The notes under the pieces: generated by a model
The model's input: the letters and a program-made list of their open reading frames with translations, nothing else
Told to the model about the DNA's origin: nothing
Databases searched by the model: none
Part shown: positions 1 through 5,913 of the stretch, one piece after another
Position numbering within the stretch: the stretch's first letter is position 1
How the letters are laid out: each line of letters starts with the position of its first letter
Source of the DNA: Candidatus Omnitrophota bacterium
GTDB taxonomy: Bacteria; Omnitrophota; Gorgyraeia; B26-G9
DNA length: 7,306 bases
Reading direction: 5' to 3'
NCBI GenBank assembly: GCA_023136735.1
Contig: JAGLQQ010000044.1
Coordinates: 1-7,306, forward strand
Position numbers and translations under genes: made by a program

Positions 1-152
1 GTAAAATCAACTAATTAAATCCGCCAAAACAGCTTCTCTATAGTTGCATCTTGCAGAGAAAGGATATCCGTTTAACTTATCGGTTACTTCACAGTGCTTT
101 TTCTGTAGGGAATTTTATAACAGTTTCTCCACATTATAGTTATAGTTTTAAA

Positions 153-180
153 CTTTTTACTTTTTACTTTTTACTTTTCA
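153..180 (+). repeat. Short tandem repeat of a 7-bp pyrimidine-rich unit (about 4 copies)
   Basis: Three exact copies of CTTTTTA (153-159, 160-166, 167-173) are followed by a variant CTTTTCA (174-180). The tract ends 10 bp before the -10 box of the first gene, so it occupies the place where a -35 element and upstream promoter DNA would lie. Because it is a short tandem array, its copy number could vary by replication slippage and shift promoter geometry. That effect is inference; the repeat itself is directly visible. Confidence 0.8.
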
Positions 181-187
181 GCTTAGA

Positions 188-196
188 TGGTATAAT
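188..196 (+). promoter_or_regulatory. Extended -10 promoter element of the DUF2079 gene
   Basis: TG at 188-189, one base, then a perfect TATAAT at 191-196 form an extended -10 box. There is no recognisable -35; the corresponding position lies in the T-rich 7-bp repeat, which fits an extended -10 promoter that does not need one. Transcription would start near 202-204, only about 5 bases before the ATG at 208. The mRNA would therefore be leaderless or nearly so, and indeed no Shine-Dalgarno sequence is seen before that ATG. Confidence 0.6.
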
Positions 197-207
197 ACTG
201 CTACAAT

Positions 208-2127
208 ATGGAAAAAATAACAAAGAAAATAAATTATACTTATATTGTTTGGGCCTTAATATCTTTTTTTATACTGATACTAAGTATGATATGTTTGCGC
301 CGATACTATTGTTTTGATTATATAGACATGGATCTGGGAGCTTATAACCAGATTATCTGGAATATCGTTCACGGCTCATTTTACAGCTCTATGCTTGGGG
401 TTAATTTTTTAGGTCATCATGCTCATTTTATCCTTTTTCTATTCGCGCCGTTTTATTTTTTTTTCCAAACCCCGCTTTTTTTGCTTTTTCTTCAGGTCGC
501 ATGTCTTGGAATCTGTGCGTATCCGATCTTTATGATCGCCTCAAAAGAGCTTGACCAAGGGATGGCTTTGTCACTTGTAGTGGCTTATCTTCTTTATCCG
601 GCAATGGGTTATACTGCTTTTTTTGAATTTCATGTGCCTGTTTTAGCAACAACTTTTCTAACGTTTATGCTTTACTATTTTATTAAGCGGGATTTTAGGC
701 TGTTCGCTTTGTTTATGACTCTTAGTCTTCTTTGTCAGGAAAACATTCCGCTTGTAATAATTCCTTTTGGCATATTTGCTCTTTTTAAAAAAAGAAGTAT
801 GAAATGGTGGCTTTTACCAATACTGGGCGGTTGTGTCTGGTTTTTGGCAGTTATCGGATGGATAATGCCGCATTTTAACAAGAATACTGTGCAGTTTGTG
901 ACTATTTATAGTCATATGGGCAATTCATTACCTGAGATAGTTGGCTATATCATCACTAATCCAATTGCAGTTATAAAGATGATGCTCAGTGCTGTGAAAT
1001 TAAAGTTTCTTTTTCAGTTGTTTGCGCCGCTTTGTTTTTTTCCTTTGCTTGATACTCATATCTTGATCAGCGGATTGCTTTTTGTTCAGCATTTGCTTTC
1101 ATCAAGATCTCCTGAGTATATGATTGAGTATCATTATGACGCGGAACTAATCCCATTTATTTTTATTTCTGCTGTTTACGGCATTAAGAGATTTACAAAT
1201 TGGCCGATTGTAAAACGCTATCTTCGATCAGGTATTATAAGCATAATGTTGCTGGCTGTGAGTATTACCTGTGCGGTTAGTTTTGGGCCTTTTATTGAAA
1301 TCGCGGTTGATAAATATAAGACAACAAAGGATGTCTGGGATTTGCAAAAAGAACGATTTCTAGAAATGGTTCCTGATGATGCAAGTATAGTGGCAACATT
1401 TGAGTTTTTACCAATGCTCTCGAACAGGAAGCAACTGTATTCTTTTCATCATGTGGTTCACGGATTTTATACTCTTTCCCGGGTCCCTTATCTGCTGCCG
1501 CAGGCAGTGGAGTATGCATTGCTTGATGTTAATGATCCTATCGGCGTTAATGCTTTTTATAAAAGAGGTTTCTCTGAAGCAAACATTGATTATTTTTTAA
1601 ATTCAAATGAATGGGGAATAGTAGAATTATTAGATAATATTGTTTTATTAAAAAATAATCATAAGAGTGCTAAGAAGTTTTTCAGCATTTTGAAGAGCCC
1701 CCCGAGCATACAGGTGAATTTAAACGCGCTTATTAAGACTGAGATATCGCTGCTTGGATATGATATTCTCCAAACATCCCGCATTAAAGGCGGCAGCAGC
1801 ATTGCGGTGAAATTCTTCTGGAGGGCATTAAAAAAAGTAGAAACAGACTACAGGATGATTATAGAAATAAGCGATGCGCGGGGGAATTTGCGCTATCAAA
1901 CAATAAGGCCGTTGTGTTATCGAATATTTCCTTCTTATATGTGGAAGCAAGATTCAATAGTTCAGGAGAATTACCAATTATTCATCCCTCAAGATATAGA
2001 AAAAGAAGATTTTACTGTGGACATTAAAATGGTTGACGCCGAAACAGGTAATACGGTGCCGATGTCACTTGATAATAAAAAAGGGCAGAAGATCAGCCTG
2101 GATAAACTGGCAATTTTAAAGAGATAA
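208..2127 (+). CDS. DUF2079-family multi-pass membrane protein (GT-C-like) with C-terminal beta-domain
   Basis: This 639-residue integral membrane protein has a first hydrophobic helix at residues 12-30 and further hydrophobic segments up to about residue 360. Family-like motifs are visible: DLGAYNQ (42-48, the acidic motif after the first helix), GHHAHF with LFAPFY (69-83), EFHVPVLATTFL (140-151), QENIPLVI (177-184), HYDAELIPFIF (309-319), and a periplasmic VPDDASIVA...LPMLSNR segment (388-407). DUF2079 proteins are distantly related in fold to GT-C glycosyltransferases that use lipid-linked sugars, but no reaction is established, so transferase activity is inference. Residues about 500-639 look like an added beta-sandwich domain (LLGYDI, then a run with FFWRA, IIEISDARGN and MVDAETGN), a type I associate with the C-termini of envelope glycosyltransferases. 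The ATG at 208 keeps the first helix; the next in-frame ATG (residue 27) would destroy it. No Shine-Dalgarno precedes it. The methyltransferase-GT2 gene follows after 13 bp. Confidence 0.85.
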   Translation: MEKITKKINYTYIVWALISFFILILSMICLRRYYCFDYIDMDLGAYNQIIWNIVHGSFYSSMLGVNFLGHHAHFILFLFAPFYFFFQTPLFLLFLQVACLGICAYPIFMIASKELDQGMALSLVVAYLLYPAMGYTAFFEFHVPVLATTFLTFMLYYFIKRDFRLFALFMTLSLLCQENIPLVIIPFGIFALFKKRSMKWWLLPILGGCVWFLAVIGWIMPHFNKNTVQFVTIYSHMGNSLPEIVGYIITNPIAVIKMMLSAVKLKFLFQLFAPLCFFPLLDTHILISGLLFVQHLLSSRSPEYMIEYHYDAELIPFIFISAVYGIKRFTNWPIVKRYLRSGIISIMLLAVSITCAVSFGPFIEIAVDKYKTTKDVWDLQKERFLEMVPDDASIVATFEFLPMLSNRKQLYSFHHVVHGFYTLSRVPYLLPQAVEYALLDVNDPIGVNAFYKRGFSEANIDYFLNSNEWGIVELLDNIVLLKNNHKSAKKFFSILKSPPSIQVNLNALIKTEISLLGYDILQTSRIKGGSSIAVKFFWRALKKVETDYRMIIEISDARGNLRYQTIRPLCYRIFPSYMWKQDSIVQENYQLFIPQDIEKEDFTVDIKMVDAETGNTVPMSLDNKKGQKISLDKLAILKR

Positions 2128-2140
2128 AAGTAGGCTGCTT

Positions 2141-3823
2141 ATGAGAGAAATAAAATGTGATTTATGCGGTTCAAATCATAATGTTGTTGTATTCTGGTCA
2201 AAGCTGAAAGATGAAGCATCTGGCAGTGATGAGTATTTGATAACAAATAATGTTTTGATTCCCCCTGAGAAAATACTTAAATGTGTAACTTGCGGACTTG
2301 TTTTTGTCCCTTCAGGCGAGAATTCACAGAATATAATAAAGCAGTATAAGGAAATGGTTGATGAGGGGTATGTAGCAGAAGAGCAGGGAAGAAGAAAAAC
2401 AGCGTGTATGGTTTTAAAGAAATTGCAAAGATATCAGAAAAAGGACAAATTAATGCTTGATGTCGGATGCAGTACTGGTTTTTTTCTTGATGAAGCCAAG
2501 AAAAAAGGATGGCAGGTCCAGGGAGTTGAACTATCTCTTTGGGCTGCTAAAATTGCCAGGGATAAATTTGATATTGAAGTCATTAATTCTACTTTAAAGC
2601 AGGCAAAGTTACCGGCTAATTCTTATGATGTCATCGTGTTGCATGATACTATCGAACATGTGCTTAATCCCAAAGAAATGCTTATGGAAATACGAAGGCT
2701 ATTAAAACCGGATGGGGTGGTTTATATCAATACTCCTGATATCCAAAGTCTGGCGAGCCGGGTTTTAAAAGCCAAATGGTGGGGCATTAATAGACATCAT
2801 TTGTTTTATTTCTCCAGAAAAACATTAAACAGGCTGCTTGAAGCAGCGGGTTTTAAAAGTATTCACTGGGGGTTGTACGCGAGAAGTTTCACTTTTAAAT
2901 ATTGGCTTGAAAGAGCAAAGCCTTATAATAGAGCAATATATAATATTCTTAAATTCATTTGCCATATTAGCAAAGTAGAGAAAAAATTTCTTACGATTAA
3001 TTTTCGGGATCAGATAGAAGTGTTTGCGGTTAAACGCCGTGCTCTTGAATACCTAAGTGAGCTTGAAGAATCTTCTGTAAACGCAACAGAAAAGGAAATG
3101 AAAACAATAGTTGTTTTGCCAGCATTTAACGCTTCCAGAACGCTTAAAGCAACATTCGATGATATACCCAAAGGTTTGGTGGATGAGATAATTCTCGTTG
3201 ATGATGCCAGTCGGGATAATACCGTTGAAATAGCCAGAGGCCTGGGAATAACTGTTTTTGAGCATAAAACCAATAAAGGCTATGGGGCTAACCAGAAAAC
3301 CTGTTATGAAAAAGCCCTGGAACACGGAGCCGATATAGTAGTTATGGTCCACCCGGATTATCAATATGACCCGTGCGTAGTAGGGGATATGATTGCTCCG
3401 ATCAAGAGCGGACAGGCTGATGTTGTTTTCGGTTCACGTATGCTCAAAGGCGGCGCTTTGATAGGCGGGATGCCTTTATGGAAGCATAATGTGAATATAC
3501 TGCTTAGCGCACTTGCTAATGTTGTGCTGAGAACATACTTAAGTGAATATCATTCCGGATTTAGGGCTTACAGCGCGCAGTTTCTTAAAAATATTAAATT
3601 TAAAAATAATTCGGATGACTTTGTTTTTGATTTTGAGATTATCACCCAGGCGGTTGCAAACTACGCTAAGATAGAGGAGATCCCGATTCGTACTCGCTAT
3701 TTCGATGAGGCTTCAAGCATTAAACTCTTTCCGAGCATTATTTATGGGCTGGGTATTTTAAAAACATTACTTAAATATATTCTGCATAGAAATAGCTGGA
3801 TAAGGTTTAAGCAGTTTGAATAA
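2141..3823 (+). CDS. Bifunctional SAM-dependent methyltransferase / family 2 glycosyltransferase
   Basis: The 560 residues form three parts. Residues 1-60 hold CDLC (6-9) and CVTC (48-51), a zinc-ribbon-like pair common at the start of sugar-type methyltransferases. Residues about 95-300 are a class I methyltransferase: LDVGCSTGFFL (106-116, SAM motif I), acidic E130 ending beta-2, VLHDTIEHV (166-174), LLKPDGVVYINTPD (187-200) and RHHLFYFSRKTL (218-229). Residues about 321-560 are a GT-A fold GT2 domain of the DPM1/GtrB-like type: VVLPAFN (324-330), VDDASRDNT (353-361), an acidic metal-binding-type motif HPDYQYDP (404-411), GSR (431-433), HSGFR (471-475) and RYFDEASSI (519-527). The usual DGDGQ-type motif reads HPDYQ here. 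The enzyme is probably cytoplasmic, transferring a sugar to a polyprenyl or glycan acceptor; substrates are unknown. A weak AGTAGG (2129-2134) precedes the ATG. The short gap to the DUF2079 gene implies an operon. Confidence 0.88.
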   Translation: MREIKCDLCGSNHNVVVFWSKLKDEASGSDEYLITNNVLIPPEKILKCVTCGLVFVPSGENSQNIIKQYKEMVDEGYVAEEQGRRKTACMVLKKLQRYQKKDKLMLDVGCSTGFFLDEAKKKGWQVQGVELSLWAAKIARDKFDIEVINSTLKQAKLPANSYDVIVLHDTIEHVLNPKEMLMEIRRLLKPDGVVYINTPDIQSLASRVLKAKWWGINRHHLFYFSRKTLNRLLEAAGFKSIHWGLYARSFTFKYWLERAKPYNRAIYNILKFICHISKVEKKFLTINFRDQIEVFAVKRRALEYLSELEESSVNATEKEMKTIVVLPAFNASRTLKATFDDIPKGLVDEIILVDDASRDNTVEIARGLGITVFEHKTNKGYGANQKTCYEKALEHGADIVVMVHPDYQYDPCVVGDMIAPIKSGQADVVFGSRMLKGGALIGGMPLWKHNVNILLSALANVVLRTYLSEYHSGFRAYSAQFLKNIKFKNNSDDFVFDFEIITQAVANYAKIEEIPIRTRYFDEASSIKLFPSIIYGLGILKTLLKYILHRNSWIRFKQFE

Positions 3824-3830
3824 GTCAACT

Positions 3831-3868
3831 TGTTAAGACTCATTGTTAAGACTCATGGTGAGATTCAT
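3831..3868 (+). repeat. 13-bp direct repeat, about 2.9 copies, just upstream of a promoter
   Basis: TGTTAAGACTCAT occurs twice back to back (3831-3843 and 3844-3856). A degenerate third copy, GGTGAGATTCAT (3857-3868), follows. The array ends 11 bp before the -35 hexamer at 3880. A 7-bp inverted repeat, AGTCAAC (3823-3829) and GTTGACT (3879-3885), brackets it, and the right arm includes the -35 box. Direct repeats in this position are typical of activator or response-regulator sites, so an operator is a reasonable inference. A simple duplication without function is the alternative. Confidence 0.7.
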
Positions 3869-3879
3869 TAATTTTCAGG

Positions 3880-3909
3880 TTGACTATTATTTGAAATTTA
3901 TGTTATCAT
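3880..3909 (+). promoter_or_regulatory. Sigma70-type promoter for the PA2779-PA2778-like operon
   Basis: The -35 is TTGACT (3880-3885), the spacer is 18 bp and the -10 is TATCAT (3904-3909). TG at 3901-3902 gives an extended -10. Transcription would start near 3916, leaving a leader of about 115 nt with two hairpins before the ATG at 4032. A second, overlapping and weaker candidate is TTGAAA (3891-3896) with TATAGA (3913-3918), 16 bp apart. There is no clear rho-independent terminator between the stop at 3823 and this promoter. Confidence 0.6.
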
Positions 3910-3966
3910 TTGTATAGATAGTTAATAAAAGATAGATGGATAAATAAGATAAAAGTGATGGTTGTC

Positions 3967-4013
3967 GTCCCGCTAAAAAAACAGCGGGATTAAATTCTCC
4001 CGCCAAGGCGGGA
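3967..4013 (+). promoter_or_regulatory. Two adjacent GC hairpins with exchangeable arms in the 5' leader
   Basis: Hairpin A pairs TCCCGCT (3968-3974) with AGCGGGA (3983-3989) over an A-rich 8-nt loop, with a possible extra G-T pair outside. Hairpin B pairs TCCCGCC (3998-4004) with GGCGGGA (4007-4013). The arms are near-copies, so the right arm of A (GCGGGA) can also pair with the left arm of B (TCCCGC) over an 8-nt loop, which would dissolve both. The ribosome binding site of the next gene (AAGGGGG, 4021-4027) begins 7 nt after hairpin B. Pairing is seen in the sequence; a regulatory switch is inference, and hairpin B may simply be one copy of a dispersed palindrome. Confidence 0.5.
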
Positions 4014-4031
4014 TCATTTAAAGGGGGTAAT

Positions 4032-4451
4032 ATGTTTTTAGAAAGATTGCTTGAAAAAAAAGGGATTTTAATGCTTATGCTTGCAATTGCAATGCTTTGC
4101 GGGATTTCTCCTGCAAATTCGATTGCAATGCCGATTGATTCTCAGATTGTTGTAAGCTCTAGTCAGCAGGTTGTGCATATAGCCAAGATCCAAAACTTTC
4201 TGAATAAATCTATGGTTCAAAATAGGCTGGCAAAACTAGGCTTAAGTAAAGAATCTGCGATGCAGTATATATCAACTATGGATGAAGCTCAACTGGCCAA
4301 ACTCTCCACTAGAATTGAGAGTATCGACAAAGCTGGTGATGGTACTCTTGTAGTGGTGATAATTCTGCTTATTGCTTTTATTTTTCTTTATATGACTGAT
4401 TCGATGATTAAGCTGGAACCGCGTCGTGGTAGTAAGAGTACTAGAAAATAA
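4032..4451 (+). CDS. PA2779-family small exported membrane protein
   Basis: The 139-residue product has a signal-peptide-like N-terminus: a charged start (residues 1-10), a hydrophobic core 11-24, and a possible cleavage after A32 in NSIA. It continues with a helical segment (about 45-100) containing IQNFLNKSMVQNRLAKLGLS and MDEAQLAKLSTRIESI, then a glycine-containing linker AGDG (101-104), one transmembrane helix (about 105-121) and a short basic tail. This order, with the Q-x-FL...V..RL..LG.....A...L...E...L..R motif and a single C-terminal helix, matches the PA2779 family as I remember it. Its function is unknown. The family is characteristically encoded next to a PA2778-type cysteine peptidase, as here, 16 bp away, so the two probably act together at the envelope. 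A strong AAGGGGG site (4021-4027) supports the ATG at 4032. Confidence 0.8.
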   Translation: MFLERLLEKKGILMLMLAIAMLCGISPANSIAMPIDSQIVVSSSQQVVHIAKIQNFLNKSMVQNRLAKLGLSKESAMQYISTMDEAQLAKLSTRIESIDKAGDGTLVVVIILLIAFIFLYMTDSMIKLEPRRGSKSTRK

Positions 4452-4467
4452 TAGATTGTAATTAAAA

Positions 4468-5550
4468 GTGAAAATAAAAGAACAAATAAGAAATTGCTTA
4501 TTTTTGGCAATAATCGCCTTTTCAAACGCTGGTTGTTTATCAACCAGCGTTTCTTTTCTTGAGCTGCATATCAAGGACAATCCTGCTTCTGGAATTATTC
4601 TTGATGTGCCTTTTGTCGAACAAAAAAAAGAATTCTGCGGGCCGGCTGCTCTTTCAAGTGTATTTGCTTTTTGGAAAAGGCCTGTAACGCAGGATAAAAT
4701 CGCGGAAGTTATTTTCCAGCCTGAACTTTGCGGGGTTCTAAACATTGATCTTGAAAAATATGCGCGGGATTTTGGATTTTGGGCTAAGGGCTATGAGACT
4801 GATTTTGAAGATTTAAAAAATCAGTTACTTGATGGAGTTCCGGTTATTGTTATACAAAAGCTTCATCCGTTTATTTTAAACCGCAATCATTATACGGTAG
4901 TCACCGGTTTCTCGGATAAACACAAAGCTATTATTGAGCATACCGGCTCAAGGGCATCGGTTGTCAGATCTTATCGCGGGTTTAAGCGCAACTGGTATGC
5001 CGGAGGTGGTTGGATGCTTAAGGTGGTGCCTTTTGATAAAGCAGGTGATATCCAAAATAAAGAAGATAATATTGAATTGGGTACTGTGCTTGAGTCTCAT
5101 GGCTTTTTTGAAGAAGCTTTAAAAAGGTATAATGCAGCTTTAAAACTTGATAAGGAGAGTTATATTGCATTATTCAATATTGGTAATATTTATATGCAAA
5201 GGCAGGATTGGGTGAAAGCTGAAGCAGCGTATAAGCAAGCTATTACGCTAAATGATACTTTTGCCGATGCGTATAATAATCTTGCCTATATATATCTTAA
5301 AACAGAGAAGTATAGCCTGGCACATGAACATATAGATAAAGCGCTAAGTCTTGATTCAATCAAGGGGTTTTATTATATGGATACAAAAGCACAGGTATTA
5401 TTAGCCCAAAAAAGACTGCCTGAAGCAATACGCTTTATCAAGGAAGCTTTGCTTAATGGGCAAAATATTCCTAAATTAGTACTTATTGACTTTAATGAAT
5501 TCTGGCTTAAGCAAATTCCCCAAACCAAGGACTTTTTAAGCGTAAAATAA
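4468..5550 (+). CDS. PA2778-family C39-like cysteine peptidase lipoprotein with TPR repeats
   Basis: The 360-residue product is read from GTG. Residues 1-23 form a lipoprotein-type signal (LFLAIIAFSNAGC), giving a predicted lipidated C23, although N20 at -3 is atypical. The papain-like C39-type domain (about 45-187) has Q52 and catalytic C57 in EQKKEFCGPAAL, then H141 in NRNHYTVVTGF; the segment after it (EHTG, then NWYAGGGWMLKVVP) lacks the usual Asp of canonical C39 bacteriocin-processing peptidases, as I recall for PA2778 relatives. TPR-like helices follow: VLESHGFFEEALKRYNAAL (207-225), ALFNIGNIYMQRQDWVKAEAAYKQAI (234-259), AYNNLAYIYLKTEKYSLAHEHIDKAL (268-293) and AQVLLAQKRLPEAIRFIKEAL (308-328). 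The protein is likely anchored outside the inner membrane and acts on or holds a partner, plausibly the preceding PA2779-like protein. No good Shine-Dalgarno precedes the GTG; the start was chosen because it retains the signal peptide, and translation may be coupled to the gene upstream. Confidence 0.85.
   Translation: MKIKEQIRNCLFLAIIAFSNAGCLSTSVSFLELHIKDNPASGIILDVPFVEQKKEFCGPAALSSVFAFWKRPVTQDKIAEVIFQPELCGVLNIDLEKYARDFGFWAKGYETDFEDLKNQLLDGVPVIVIQKLHPFILNRNHYTVVTGFSDKHKAIIEHTGSRASVVRSYRGFKRNWYAGGGWMLKVVPFDKAGDIQNKEDNIELGTVLESHGFFEEALKRYNAALKLDKESYIALFNIGNIYMQRQDWVKAEAAYKQAITLNDTFADAYNNLAYIYLKTEKYSLAHEHIDKALSLDSIKGFYYMDTKAQVLLAQKRLPEAIRFIKEALLNGQNIPKLVLIDFNEFWLKQIPQTKDFLSVK
4524..4560 (+). terminator. 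Terminator-like hairpin inside the PA2778-like gene
   Basis: AAACGCTGGTTG (4524-4535) and CAACCAGCGTTT (4541-4552) are perfect 12-bp inverted arms around a 5-nt loop. A T-rich tract (TTTCTTTTCTT, 4550-4560) begins at the end of the stem. This has the form of an intrinsic terminator but lies within codons 19-31, over the signal-peptide cleavage region, with the lipobox cysteine codon spanning the end of the left arm and the loop. The T tract is interrupted by C, so termination would be partial. It may reduce or condition expression of the peptidase relative to the PA2779-like gene. Confidence 0.5.
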
Positions 5551-5596
5551 TCCTAAACTGCCAAAAAATCCCGCCAAATGCTGTATTATAAAAGGT

Positions 5597-5625
5597 TTGA
5601 CGTAACTCAAATATTTTGCTATGAT
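5597..5625 (+). promoter_or_regulatory. Near-consensus promoter far upstream of purB
   Basis: The -35 is TTGACG (5597-5602), the spacer is the ideal 17 bp and the -10 is TATGAT (5620-5625). TG at 5617-5618 adds an extended -10. Transcription would begin near 5632, about 380 nt before the purB ATG. No promoter of similar quality was seen nearer to purB, and no open reading frame of ordinary gene length lies between. It therefore drives either a long purB leader or a separate small RNA. Confidence 0.65.
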
Positions 5626-5686
5626 TGAATATTCGTGAACTATATGGGAACGCTGCTGAATACCAATTTAATCATTGCTGTTTAAT

Positions 5687-5708
5687 TCTATGGGAGTGAG
5701 CCCATAGA
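5687..5708 (+). promoter_or_regulatory. Perfect 8-bp hairpin in the purB leader
   Basis: TCTATGGG (5687-5694) pairs fully with CCCATAGA (5701-5708) over the loop AGTGAG. The right arm recurs exactly at 5788-5795, so the left arm has two possible partners about 80 nt apart. The hairpin also spans a possible GGGAG ribosome binding site for a tiny reading frame starting at 5708. Structure is visible in the sequence; function is not known. Confidence 0.55.
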
Positions 5709-5913
5709 TGATTGCCTTTGATTATCCACCGGTTTGTTTGGCGGATGTTACGCCAAAGGCGAAACGAGAAGATGCTTTGAGTGTAAACCCATAGAGCTTC
5801 GCTTCCAAATTTTAATATACGCACACTTTTGCAAACACAAATTACTCTAATAGTGGGGCTGAAGCAAAACGTGCAGATATCCCCCTCGGGGCATAGGCAA
5901 GGATTTTATGAAT

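Noticed and set aside
34..60. TTCTCT...AGAGAA inverted repeat as a terminator of an upstream gene.
   Set aside because: Only 6 bp of stem with a 15-nt loop, low GC, and no T-run after it.
7..120. Open minus-strand stretch ending at the TGA complement of 7-9, which could be the 3' end of a decayed gene.
   Set aside because: It is under 40 codons, has no start codon or ribosome binding site, and I recognise no family. The plus-strand frame from a TTG at 51 overlaps promoter and repeat DNA and runs into the DUF2079 gene out of frame.
3010..3364. Two minus-strand frames opposite the GT2 domain.
   Set aside because: They are shadows of the strongly supported glycosyltransferase coding frame.
4272..4745. 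157-residue minus-strand reading frame across the PA2779-PA2778-like genes.
   Set aside because: It is antisense to two genes with clear signal peptides and family motifs, and its translation shows no recognisable domain.
5881..5891. CCCC/GGGG mini-hairpin in the purB leader.
   Set aside because: Four base pairs with a 3-nt loop and a mismatch directly outside are too weak to list as a feature alone.
5831..5896. A tmRNA-like tag frame: GCAAAC opens a 21-codon frame ending in TAG, and downstream AAGCGAATG resembles a stretch near the tmRNA 3' half.
   Set aside because: There is no tRNA-like T-arm or CCA-adjacent acceptor sequence before purB, no matching 5' acceptor strand, no clear pseudoknot, and the frame does not end in the usual hydrophobic Ala-Ala type tail. 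The resemblance is best taken as chance.
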